The notes under the pieces are model-generated. The model made no database searches and was not told where the DNA came from. It worked only from the letters and a program-made list of their open reading frames with translations. A stretch of 64,000 nt of DNA. Origin: Ipomoea triloba. Taxonomy: Eukaryota > Streptophyta > Magnoliopsida > Solanales > Convolvulaceae. The first letter of the stretch is position 1, and every line of letters begins with the position of its first letter. The translations under genes and the position numbers were made by a program. Location of the stretch: contig NC_044922.1 of assembly GCF_003576645.1 (NCBI RefSeq), forward strand, positions 24,922,548 to 24,986,547, written 5' to 3'. Shown in pieces: positions 36,461 through 47,584 of the stretch.

Positions 36461-36748
36461 GGCCATAATTGGTAAATGGTTGTTAGCTGATTAGGTTAGA
36501 TGGTATGATTAGTTGATAACATTAGTTGATTGTAGAAAGGTGTTTGGCGCTGTTTGGTATAATTTTTTTTTTCTCAAAAAGCCAATTGAAAATATTGCTT
36601 TGAGTAGCCTTTTGAATTTTAGTATTTTGAAATTACAAAAAGCTTATTAACCAAACAATTAAATTGATTTTTTAACCAATTCAAACAACTAATAGTGGTC
36701 AAATAAGTCAAAATTGGCTGATAAGCTAATTATTTACCAAACAAGACC
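36461..36748. mobile_element. MITE (TTTGGTAAATAGTTGTTAG family), copy 2
   Basis: Same ends and body as 29228-29545: TTGGTAAATGGTTGTTAGC on the left and CTAATTATTTACCAAACA on the right. Slightly shortened in the left third. Confidence 0.7.
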
Positions 36749-37002
36749 ACTATATTTTTATGTATTTATGTATGTATAACATTCTGAATTGTTAACATAT
36801 GTATACACTGCACACACAACAAAACATGTAGCAAATAGAAAAAAATTCTTCAATAACATACATAAACGAATAAATTTTATACATAAATGAATAAATTTTA
36901 TATTTATAACTTATAAGAGAGACTTTAATTTTAACTTTGTTTCAAAAAAGATAAACGAGTAAATTTTATACATTCTCAATCACTTGAAAAAATAATCCTA
37001 CC

Positions 37003-37146
37003 CCTTAAGCTAGATTTACTTTCTTTAATAATGGAATTAGATTTATAGTTGACACAAATATACTTTTCTTACCCCTTAAGTTAGATTTACTTTCCTTAAT
37101 AATGGAATTAGATTTATAGTTGATACAAATATACTTTTCTTAAATC
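37003..37146 (+). repeat. 78-bp direct duplication
   Basis: ACCCCTTAAGCTAGATTTAC to ATACTTTTCTTA is repeated immediately with about three differences. Non-coding. Confidence 0.9.
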
Positions 37147-37402
37147 AAAGAGTATACCAAACTGTGTAAATTATGTTTGTACCTTTTAAATTCCCAACAA
37201 AATTTGAACTTGCCTATCAAATGTCTCTAAATTCAAATTTTTAGGTTTGTTCAAGTCGTCAAACTATGTAAATTATTTTTCTACCTTTTAAAGTCGTTAA
37301 AAGTCTTTAAAAATTTATAAAAGTCTTGATTGAATACACCTCCTTAGAAGAATTGAGAATTTACTCCAACAATCTTCAACTTAGATCGGTATATAAGTTC
37401 AA

Positions 37403-37700
37403 AAAAGGAGAAAATTCCACTTTTAGTCCTCGACTATTTTGACATTCTTTCAATTTTGTCATATTACATCATTGACTTTGAAAAACACTCACTTTTAATC
37501 CTCAACTACTGCGATATCGCCACATTTAGTCATATTCTTTTAGTTTTGTCATATTACACCCATGACTTTGAGCAGCTTCTACTTTTAGTCCTCGACTATT
37601 ATGGCATTGCCAGTGCCACATTTAATCATATTTTTTTAATTTTGACATATTACATGACTTTCATTTGATTACCACCATTAATCTTCCGTAAAAAATTCCA
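37403..37700. mobile_element. Diverged long-TIR MITE arm with internal repeats
   Basis: GGAGAAAATTCCACTTTTAG opens like the MULE-type MITE at 19159. Units around TCCTCGACTATT and TTTTGTCATATTAC repeat about three times at 100-120 bp. The opposite end was not found. Confidence 0.45.
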
Positions 37701-37918
37701 CTATTTTACCGTTAGAATTGACAAATAAGTGAAATAACAAACGAAAAATCCTTATGCATATCATAATTCATATTTCAAACACATTAAAAATATCATAAAT
37801 ATCAAAAGATGTAATATCGTTACGATATGTATAAAAAATACTTTCTTTGTTATATGTCAATTTAAAAATATCAATGTGTTTCAATATTATAACTCATATT
37901 TCGAATATATTTCTTCAC

Positions 37919-38020
37919 AATTCCATCCGTGACGTCAACACCAATAAGCTTCCCAGTGGCCCATAATCTTGATTTTGTCCCGACTTTCTTGGCACCATTA
38001 TCTCAATTTCACTAGGGAGT
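37919..38020 (-). pseudogene. Decayed SPT5 C-terminal KOW remnant
   Basis: Read on the minus strand, one frame gives LPSEIEIMVPRKSG and, after a frameshift, DKIKIMG and ATGKLIGVDVTDGIVK. These correspond to the last KOW-type segment of plant SPT5, which normally follows the long C-terminal repeat region. Only about 60 bp separates this from the SPT5 stop codon, so the repeat-region exons have been deleted. Confidence 0.7.
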
Positions 38021-38076
38021 TACAACACGTACAGTTTTTAGTTTTTACTAACAATCCAATGACATTTGGTGCATGT

Positions 38077-41000
38077 TTATCTAGCTATGTCTCGCATTGG
38101 TGTCCTCATACCATCATGGATAGGTGTTGCTGCTATAAACAAAAAATAAAAATAAAAATTGTGACAAAAAAAATCTCATAATAAAACCAAATAGAGTAAT
38201 AGAAGCCACGTACCTCCAGGATCTCTCATGGGAGTCATACAGGGACGGAGTGGAGTTCTTGAAGGATATGATGGGGTTTCGCTCCCAAAGCCATATGTAG
38301 ATGGTTCACTGGAAAAAAGTGAGACAAGTTAAAAATTGATAAAAACTGCATGCTTATTACTCAAGAAAAACTAGTAAAAAAATCACATTTACCTGAATGG
38401 TGTTCTAACATTTACATTTTCCATAACATGACCACGGTCAACTGCAACAAATATTAAATTTGATAAGCGAATTGAATTGAAGGCAATAATGGATAAGCAA
38501 TAAAGTGTTGATGGCATTTAGAAGCTAATTAAGCATGCATGCCTGTAACAACTTTCATCTGAGCTTCTAATTCAACAAGGACTGAACTTCCTTTCAAATT
38601 AACAACACGTCCTTTGCATCCTTTGAATGGCCCAAACCGAATTTTAACATCAGCACCAATTAAAGCATTGTGTCCATGCCTTCCTCCAACTAAACAGTAT
38701 CAAGATGTGTAAGCATGTTGAATAACAACCAAATATGAAACAATTGAGTTAGTTAATTAATGACAACGACACTGATACGATTTTAATGAGAACTAAAGAC
38801 AAAAAAAGAAACTATTAACTGTAATTACTATACTTAAGAAAGACATACAATTTTTGGGTGGACCGTCCCTGTACGATCTCATTGGAGGTTGTGGAACACG
38901 CCCAAAGCTTGATAAGAAGGGATGAGCCTAAAGAAGTTACAATATATATAAGATGTGAAAGTATAGTAATTACAATATATAAAATATGGAAAAGATAGAT
39001 TTTGTGATCAAGATGATTAGATTAGATGCATACTTTTGTATCACCATTTGTCCTTGATCCACCAACCAAAACACAAGATTGCGCATTGGCACATATAAAG
39101 CCAGCATGCTCAAGGTGATGACGGTCATAAATAAACACAATTCCTCTGTATATATGTTCCACTAGCCCTTGCTTTCCCTGTTAATTGGGGGTGACAAATT
39201 AATTATAAATGTCATAACACCAGATCGAAAAGTAGTCAGTCCAATTAGCTAGTAATGTAAAAATTAAGCCCATCCAATGAAGAGAGCAATATAATATAAT
39301 GCACACCTTGAAAGGTCCCTCAAGAACCCTGACCACATCTTTCACTGCTAATGCATTCTGATACCGATCTTGTGCTCTCCCTTTCTTTTCAACCTTGGCT
39401 TTTATCTCCCTTAGCCTCACAACTGCTACCTCAGCTTTTTCATTTTTGGGAACCCCCTTAAGGACCTGGAAAGCTTCACTCTCTACTCGTATAATCATAC
39501 CAAAACTCTTATCGCTGCATAACAATATAATAGCTTAGTTATGATTCATTTAAAAGATTAAACTTTGGGCGAAAATTAAAAAGTGCTTACTCTAGTAGCA
39601 CAAGGTCATGGAGCTCATAGTCCCCAATTCGAGTGGCACCAGATATTACTTCACAGCTTTCCACAACAGTGTCAGCAAATACACGTATCTACACAGGCAG
39701 ATCAAAAGCCAGCAAATTGCATTATTATTACTGGTAAATTACTCGTGCGATGCACGGATTAATTTTTTTATTATATATTTAAATAATAAAATTGCATTAT
39801 TATTATTATAAAGAAAAACATATATATATATATATATCCTCAAGACAAGACAAGTGAATATATAGTTGTTGACTTACAATCTCCTTAGTGGTATCAGACA
39901 CTAAGTTCACCATATGCCCCTCAACAGATGCAACCATACCAGTCGCACCTTCAGATGCACCACATACAACTTTTACGTGATTTCCAGCTTCAAAGTACTT
40001 GCAAACCTCCTTCTCACCAACACTAATAAGTGTTTTCTGCCAAATTAAAGCCACCAAGTTGCTAATTAGTTGTCCTTTCCCTCAACTTATTTAAATAGAA
40101 TAGAACCATTAATAATGTTCAAAAGAGTACATACATTATGAAGGTTCTTTTCTTTTGGTCTGATGTGAACAATATTTTCCTCTACTTTCTCAACCCATCC
40201 TTTTAAGTTCTTCAATTCCCCTTTCACCACAATCACGGGATCACCCTTCATAAAGTGACCTTTCTTCCTATTTGCAAATAGAGTCGACAAACTAGCCATA
40301 TTACTTTCACCAGGTTGACGGAATTTCTCAAGTTCATCAAAACTTGGCTCAATATTCTGAGTGCTAATCGATTTCATAGCCATTGTTTTATATAAAAACC
40401 CATCTTTGAACATCATGCCACCAATTTTCTCAAAATAGTCACCCGTCATTGGATTTCTCCTAAGCTCAACACGTACCTTCATCTCTCTGAACATAATAAA
40501 AACACATTAATGACCACCCATCCAATAGTTTATTTCTTGAGCTCAAATTAAAGATGTTAAGGAAAAAATTACCGAGCCTCATCTATGTTCATAAGACGTG
40601 GGGAGGAATGAATCCTTTTCTGCTTGGAACTTCCCTCCCTTCCTATATAACAAAAGAAAGCTATAATCAATGACATTCAGATGAGAACAAAAAGCTAAGT
40701 AACAATTAATTAGTGCAAAGAAAGCTAGCTAGGCACTTACCAATTTGTTTGCAAGAGCTTGTAAGTCAATCCTTGGGATTAATCTCACGATAACTCTCTG
40801 TTTTACATTATCTACATCCGCAACCTAAAGAACGAAAACTTAAAAAATATTAGAAAGAGAAATATCAAGTTTTAAGTTTTTAGAGACAGATAGAGACCAC
40901 CTTAATTACCTTTGCAAGGTCCCCTTTATAAGCTCCAGTCTTTATTCTGACCCAAGTATCCCTGGCAAGATCAAGTGCTTTGCTCTCAACAGAAAGGACA

Positions 41001-42086
41001 CCACTCATCTCTTTGATTGGAACAAGCATTAGTTTTGCGGGATATATCATGCGCATATTCTTGCATGCCTGTAACAAAACAAGTCAGTACCCTTAAGAAT
41101 TATTTAGCAAATCAAAACTTCAAAAAGAGCAAAGTATAATAAAATGCATACCTCTCTAACATGGGCCTCTTTGTCTGCTTCAATGTATATATAGTTTTTA
41201 AGATGATCAAGTGCTATAACAGACCTAATTTGCAACTGTGATCCCCTGTCAATACATTTCTGCATCAGACACACAGCAACCTCCCTCTCACGACCAATCT
41301 ACAAACACACACACACACAGAATAAGCTTCATTGGATGAGGTGAAATCTCAATTCAAGTACAAGCTAACAACTACATACCGCACATTTCACCATCCATAA
41401 CTTGGGATCTCTGACACATGGCAAAAGTGCTTGCTGATCTACATCATCACTAGCTTCTTCATACTTCACATCACTGTTTGACCTTGCATATCTAGCCTGG
41501 ATGCTTCTCTCAAGTGCCTCAAAGTCTTCCTCTTCCTCCTCACGTGACACAAGATTTGGACGACGATCAATCTGTCTTGAATCATATTCATCAGCTATAT
41601 CAGCTCCACCATCCACAATGAAGTCTGTGCGTGCATTGCATTCACAAATACTATCATTAGCATAATAATAATAATAATGATAATAGTTTCCAGTAAGCAT
41701 GCATGCAATGTAAGTTTTCCCCTGATTATATATTATATATTAGGGCCTTAATTAAGTGGTGCAAGTTAATTAGGCTTATTATGCGTGACACAGTTAAAGA
41801 GAAATCCCAGTTAACTAGCAATAGAAAGGTTCTAACCATCTTCGCCATCTTCTTCTTCTTCTTCTTCCTCATCGCTATCCACAGCCGCCTCAAGATCAAA
41901 AAAATGAGAGGCTGCAGACCTCTTCTTGTTACGTGTACGACCTCCATAGTCCTCGTCCTCTTCATCTTCATCAATGAAATCCGATCTCGAGCGCTTCCTT
42001 TCGGCCTTTCCGCCCCCCTCATACTCCTCTTCCTCCTCCTCCTCCTCCTCGTAGTCATCGTCCTCCTCGTCACGCCTCCTTGCCAT
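38077..42086 (-). CDS. SPT5-like transcription elongation factor, C-terminally truncated
   Basis: SPT5 pairs with SPT4 on RNA polymerase II. Coding exons: 41837-42086, 41380-41624, 41152-41298, 40910-41068, 40741-40824, 40573-40642 (or to 40634), 40135-40486, 39878-40036, 39591-39688, 39307-39514, 39034-39177, 38849-38927, 38543-38689, 38393-38441, 38214-38308, 38077-38129. Phases agree except at exon 6. The protein has an acidic E/D-rich N-terminus (1-110), the NGN domain (about 157-250) and KOW segments (for example KTGAYKGDLAKV, HFMKGDPVIVVKGELKNL, VKIRFGPFKGCKGRVV). It stops at MRDIAR, about 776 aa against about 1040 in Arabidopsis, losing the TPGGQPMTP-type C-terminal repeats. Exon 6 has a one-base deletion unless an acceptor 8 nt downstream is used. 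Exon 13 uses a GC donor. It is either a truncated paralogue or an early pseudogene. Confidence 0.8.
39731..39789 (-). mobile_element. Helitron 3'-end fragment in an SPT5 intron
   Basis: The minus strand ends CGTGCATCGCACG (5-bp stem, 3-nt loop) then AGTAATTTACCAG, the classic Helitron hairpin 13 nt from a CTRR-like end (here CCAG). Direct repeats ATTGCATTATTATTA flank the 59-bp piece (about 39716-39730 and 39791-39805). It lies between exons 8 and 9. Confidence 0.6.
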
Positions 42087-42420
42087 GCTTAATTTGCTTC
42101 AACTATCCCCAAATTCAGAGCACACACTGAGTTTTTTCCGAAATTTAATTTAGAGAAGATCGAGTACGTTAAAGTTGATTGCGTTCCAAAAGTTTATACA
42201 CTTCTTGCGTGAAATATATAAGGAACGACGACACACAGTGATGACGATATTTAACGCAGTGAATTGAAAAACTAAACTCAAATATTACTTTAAGTGAGTT
42301 CTTTATATAGCTTTTCCACCTGCCGCGGTTTTATTTTCTTTAATCCTGGTGGAAGTGTGAATTCCTATTTTGGCTGGATTTGTATTTTTAGTTTGTTTAA
42401 TTTTGAGTCAACGCCCCTAA
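42087..42420 (-). promoter_or_regulatory. SPT5 5' flank
   Basis: No strong TATA box was fixed. 42295-42410 recurs at 34665-34765 and 49185-49275 (GTGTGAATTCCTATTTTGG), so the promoter-side sequence has been copied at least twice within 15 kb. Confidence 0.5.
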
Positions 42421-43246
42421 ACTGACAGTTGAATTGTATATTTATGTTGCTCCAAGTAACATGTGGTTTCTTTTTTTATCAAGGTGAAGCCGAGATTCGA
42501 AACCATGACAAAAAGGCTAAGCGGATAAGCCTAAGAAGATAGTTTGATTATATATTTATGTTTATATATTATATATGCTCAACATGGGCACAAAAAAAAA
42601 ACTATTTTTATTATGAATTAAATTAATTTTTTAAATAAAAAGATATTAAAATATATAATATAATAATATAATTAAACTTTCATATATTTGGTCAAGTATC
42701 TATTTTTGTAGCATACAAAATTAAAATTAATATTAAAATCTTGTATGGTTAATATAATCTATAATTATGTACATATTTAGATAAATTTATAGAAAAATTT
42801 ATATAATTCAATTGATTTTTTCTTGTTGAGAAAGGATGAAAATGCATTTCAAATAAAAAGAGAATAGGCAAAATAAATGTGACATAAAATTAATGTATGT
42901 GCATATTTGGTGGAGAGAAGTGCACCAGGTTGGTTGCGCATAAATTATTAGAATAAACTATTGGACTAAAATTTTCAAAAAAAACTATTGGACTAAAATT
43001 AGTGGAAAAAGTCATATGAAGATGTCCAATTTCGTAGCTACACAAGGGAGGAAGCACAAGAAGCCAAAAAGAGTGTCACATTGGCTGATTTGGAGAAGTC
43101 AAATAAACAACATATTTCCTTTCAATTTTGTCTTTTGTGACTCTTAGTATTTCCTAGGTAATTTTAATTTAAGGGGTCTTTTAATCTCCTTGAGAGTGAT
43201 GCATATTAACCTATTTAAAGACTAAACACAATCATATTTTAGGATA
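42421..43246. other. Intergenic, no gene recognised
   Basis: AT-rich. 42475-42540 has GATTCGAAACCATGAC, which may be the B-box end of a minus-strand SINE; too short to call. Confidence 0.4.
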
Positions 43247-43563
43247 GAGATTAAAAAAAAAAAAAAGGTGCATTGACTATTAAAAAAATAGGTGAATATT
43301 AATTTTGGTCATTGACTATTAAAATTTTCAAATTAGGTGCATAAATATTCAATTTGTATCACATTTGATCATGCCGTTAAATTTTTTGGCCAAATTTCTT
43401 ACCAAGTAACCGGTGATCCGCTAATTTATTTAAAAAAATTTATAGTCAAGGACTAAATGTGATACAAATTGAATAGTCATGCACCTAATTTGAAAATTTT
43501 AATAGTCAATGATCAAAATTGATACATGTATTATAGTCGAGGTACTAAAAATTGATATTCTCT
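43247..43563. mobile_element. Long-TIR MITE
   Basis: Most of the left half (GGTCATTGACTATTAAAATT, TTCAAATTAGGTGCATAA) reappears inverted in the right half (GCACCTAATTTGAAAATTTT, AATAGTCAATGATC). Ends and target duplication are blurred by an A run on the left. Resembles the MULE-type MITEs at 13682 and 19159. Confidence 0.65.
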
Positions 43564-43839
43564 CCTCAATAACATCTCATTAGTATGAAATGAATAAATT
43601 AGTGTTAAAGATTTAAACAAATGAACATTATTCTTTATAGCCAATGTATATATAATAATGACGTCATCACAGCACTAAAGCAAGCCCAAATAAGCAATCG
43701 CGGGTTGCATTCTGGGCTGTGAGTATGGGCCCATATCATTAATTACTTTGGAGATGGGCCTGAATTTTCAATCTGGCCTAATAGCAAACAGTCGTCTGTT
43801 TCAAAGGAAGAAAGCTTGGGAAAAAAGCATACGAAGAGA

Positions 43840-45550
43840 AGAAGAAATATATAGGGATTAGAAGGAGGCTAAGTTCCGAGTCGACTCGCTCAATTCTGAA
43901 AATCCAGTGCTCTGCAACTCATCAGGTTTCTCTCTGAATCTCTCTATACTTGAACGTGTTTTTTTGTTAAAATTATTTTTGCCTGTTGATGTTCGTTCGT
44001 ATAGTGATTGGTTTCCTGAAAACTCGATCTTTCAATGTAGTGTACCTGCAAAATTTGCTAGATTTTGAATGTAAAGGTGAACGCCGATCTGACTACTGAC
44101 TTGGGAGATTAAAATTTGAAAGAAATATACTATTCTTTTATAAATTTCTTTTGGCGATCTGAGAATGTTAAAGCGGTGTGAATAGGTGATAGGCTCATTT
44201 GGAGTTAATGAAATAAGAGGAAAAATGGCGGACAATACACCAGAAGAGTATAAGGGGATTGAAGGAGTCCTTTCTGTTCTTCTGATTTTCACATTTTTTG
44301 TGGTTTAAATTAGAGGATTCCTTTGATTCGTAGGTTTGGAAAAGATTGAATGTGTTTGATAAATATACACAAGAGAACTAAAATGGTTAAATTAACTTTA
44401 TAATTAATCATCTGAGAATGATATATGTACCTGCACTGTGTCACTCATCTTGTCAATGTAAGTTTTGATGGATTAAATTTATGCAGATGTCATTGTCCTG
44501 TTGAGAATTAATTTCAGTAAAACTGTGGGAATTTCTTTTTGCATCCCTTGTTTGCTAAATCTTAATTACCATTCAAATTTTACCTATTATAAGTAGTGTT
44601 GTCAAAGGAGTTGATTGTTAGTTATGAGAAGTTTCATAGGTGATGTTTGTTGGTTTTATAAAACACATATCTTTTGAGGATTTCAAAGCATTTAAGTTAT
44701 AATTCAGAATTGTTTTACTGTTACTATTCTCATAGATGACAAGACCCATTGGCGATTAGTCTTTCTGCTGATCTTGTTAAGTTCCTTTGTTGCAGAATTC
44801 ACAATGTCGCGAAGGTATGATAGCCGTACAACTATCTTCTCTCCCGAAGGTCGTCTGTACCAGGTTGAGTATGCAATGGAGGCAATTGGAAATGCTGGCA
44901 GTGCCATAGGCATATTATCTAAAGATGGAGTTGTGTTGGTTGGTGAAAAGAAGGTCACTTCCAAGCTTCTTCAGACATCAACATCTACTGAGAAGATGTA
45001 CAAGATTGATGACCATGTGGCATGTGCTGTCGCAGGAATAATGTCTGATGCCAACATTCTTATTAACACTGCTAGGGTCCAGGCTCAACGATATACTTAT
45101 GCTTACCAAGAACCAATGCCTGTCGAACAGCTTGTTCAGTCTCTATGTGACACTAAACAAGGCTACACGCAGTTTGGTGGTCTCCGTCCATTCGGAGTTT
45201 CTTTTCTCTTTGCAGGATGGGATAAGAACTATGGCTTCCAGCTCTACATGAGTGACCCCAGCGGAAACTATGGAGGATGGAAGGCTGCAGCAATTGGAGC
45301 AAACAATCAAGCAGCACAATCAATGCTAAAGCAGGACTACAAGGATGAGATCACGAGGGAGGAGGCTGTTCAGCTCGCTCTCAAGGTGCTTAGCAAGACA
45401 ATGGATAGCACAAGTCTTACTTCAGAGAAGCTCGAATTGGCCGAGGTATTCCTCTCTAATGGAAAAGTTAAGTACCTAGTGCACTCACCAGAGTCCCTGA
45501 ATAAATTGCTTGCAAAGCTTGGGTTGACCCAACCCACCGTGGAGACCTAA
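43840..45550 (+). CDS. PAC1: 20S proteasome subunit alpha type-4
   Basis: This is a structural subunit of the outer alpha ring of the 20S proteasome. The CDS is 44804-45550, one exon, 248 aa. The ATG follows an acceptor, so the leader is split: a 5' UTR exon ends at 43925 (CATCAG/GTTTCT) and the intron runs 43926-44795 (TTGCAG). The alpha-subunit signature [20 protein letters not shown] sits at residues 3-24. Family landmarks [33 protein letters not shown] and [16 protein letters not shown] follow, and the C-terminus ends in QPTVET. Length equals that of the family. No damage or missing conserved segment is seen, so it is probably functional and broadly expressed. Long first introns in leaders are common in plant proteasome genes and can boost expression. 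The 5' limit given is approximate. Confidence 0.95.
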
Positions 45551-46206
45551 AACCACTTCATATGATTTTAACTCTCTTCTCAGACCATGCTTGTACTTCT
45601 TTTTAAACTATGGATTGTTCAATGGTTAATTAGGTACTGTTCAATTATGTTTGGGAACTTATTTGGTCATGTGGATTATCCCAGCAATACTGCTGTTCAA
45701 TTTCCTTTGTGGCCTTTTATCTATGTTGTCATATTATATATGCTAGATTATGAAGTTTGCTTAAAATCTATTGCTATAATCGCAAACAATAATGCAGTGA
45801 TTGCTATTTAGGCTAATCAGAATGAGAAGTTGAAATGGAACAAATATTTATCAAGTGTTTAGAACTCCCAGGATGACAGCACTTTAGTTTGCTTGTTCAT
45901 GCGCAGAGGGATGAACACATTGAAGTAATCATCAATAATAATGCTATTCTTGGATTCAATGCATGTTTCAAAACTTGTTAACGTTGGAAGTGGTTCATTA
46001 GTGACTCAAAAGTTCCTTCTTCCTTCATTGTTCACTACTCTTTTTGTGAACACAAAACCAAGTCCGATTCAATATTTAATATTTGAACCCGCAACAAATT
46101 CAAATTTTATATACATAAACTTTGATTTACATGAAAGCACTTAGCCACTATCTAAAAGTGCACTCTGATTGAAACTCGCCTTGTGATCTTAGTTGACATA
46201 TGAAAT
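45551..46206. other. 3' UTR and intergenic
   Basis: The first 200-250 bp after the proteasome stop are the likely 3' UTR. Short frames beyond are not credible. Confidence 0.5.
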
Positions 46207-47079
46207 TTTGGTTCATGGGCTTTGCAAAAATTCGAATGTGAGCATGGGGCACTACAGGTGTTAAAGGAGGGCTGATGACAGTAGAGGAGAGCCAGATTCT
46301 TATCTATATTCGGCTATCATTAAGGGGTTATGCACAAAAGGAAGACTGTGTGAAGCAGCTGCTATTATTGATCATATGGGAAAGAGTGGCTGTTTGCAAT
46401 GCACTAATTAGTGGCTTTATCCAAGGTAATAAAATTGAGGACGCAATGAGATTTTTTGGTGAACTAGTCAATAAAAATTGCTTAACCAATGAAGTGGCCT
46501 ATAACATCCTTGTTCATGGTTTATGCAATGCTGAAAAATTTGGTGAAGCCTATGACATTGTTAAGGATATTCTTCAGAAAGGATGGAAGCCGGACATTAT
46601 AACATATAGCTTGTTAATAAATGGTCTTTGCAAAACTGGCAAGTTAGACATGGAATTGAACTTGTGGAACCAAGTTCTTAGCCGGGGTATCAAGCCTGAT
46701 ACAACTATGGGTAATATTATGATTCATGGGGTCTGCTCTGCTGGAAAACTTGAACAAGCATTGCATCTGTATCTTAACATGAGCCAGTGGAACTGTGTCC
46801 CCAATCTGGTCACTCTCAACACACTTATGGAGGGATTTTACAAAGCTAGGGACAGTTGAAATGCATCTGCAATTTGGGCTCGCATTCTCAGGGGTGGATT
46901 TCAGCCTGATATCATTTCTTACAATATTACTCTTAAAGGGCTTTCTTTTTGCAATAGGATATCAGATGCCAACTTGTTCTTGAATGATGCTCTGAGTAGG
47001 AATGTCTACCCAACTGTGATTACATGGAACATACTTGTCAGAGCTGAATGTGATAATGTTGATTTATCAACCATGCAAA
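46207..47079 (+). pseudogene. P-class pentatricopeptide repeat gene, C-terminal remnant
   Basis: PPR proteins bind organelle RNA through 35-residue repeats. Frame 46275-46859 reads through repeat landmarks (VAYNILVHGLC, DIITYSLLINGLCKTGKLDM, LVTLNTLMEGFYKARDS). It meets TGA at 46857-46859, then continues in the same frame as NASAIWARILRGGFQPDIIS to ITWNILVRA before a GTAAGT. Upstream of 46275, PPR text (VHGLCKNSNVSMG-like) is frame-broken. Sequence and ending (WNILVRA) recall Arabidopsis At3g09060 from memory. The N-terminal two-thirds are absent. The TGA could come from one C-to-T change in CGA. With truncation and frameshifts it is not functional. Confidence 0.8.
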
Positions 47080-47149
47080 GTAAGTCTTCGCCTAAACTTG
47101 TCTGTTTATTTGAGATTTACAGAACTACAGTTAGTAGTAGTAGTCTTCC

Positions 47150-47194
47150 GAATTGCAATTCATGGGGTACGGGGTACCCCATGAATTGCAATTC
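47150..47194. repeat. Perfect 21-bp palindrome with 3-nt loop
   Basis: The arms are 47150-47170 and 47174-47194, starting GAATTGCAATTCATGGGG, separated by GGG. GAATTGCAATTC is itself a palindrome. A further GAATTGCAATTCC follows at 47232. Probably part of a MITE ending near CCAAACAGGCC (47260-47270). Confidence 0.85.
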
Positions 47195-47584
47195 CATCCA
47201 ACCAAACACTGTAGTTTGAGAATTCACTGAATTGCAATTCCCCCCAAACTACATCCAGCCAAACAGGCCATTAAGTTTCTTCTGGTACATGGGAACAACA
47301 ATACATTGCATTGTTACCATTCTTCTTAACAGTTCATTGAGAGTGTCTATTTGTTCTATTATCATGCTTGACAGTTTTTGTATACATTAGGTGTTAATTT
47401 CAATTTGTTAGATTGTAATTGTGTTGTGCTTTGATATGCATGACCATCTGCATGTGAGCACTTGGCAGTATACACATATGTAAGCTACATCAAATAGTAC
47501 TTGGGTCAAATTATAAGTGATGTTTTCTGTATGAACATGTAATATACATTTTTGAAAGTCAGATAATCAACATAAAGCATCGGT

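Noticed and set aside
41726..42092. Long frames at the SPT5 first exon in other frames and on the plus strand
   Set aside because: Shadows of the acidic E/D-rich exon 1.
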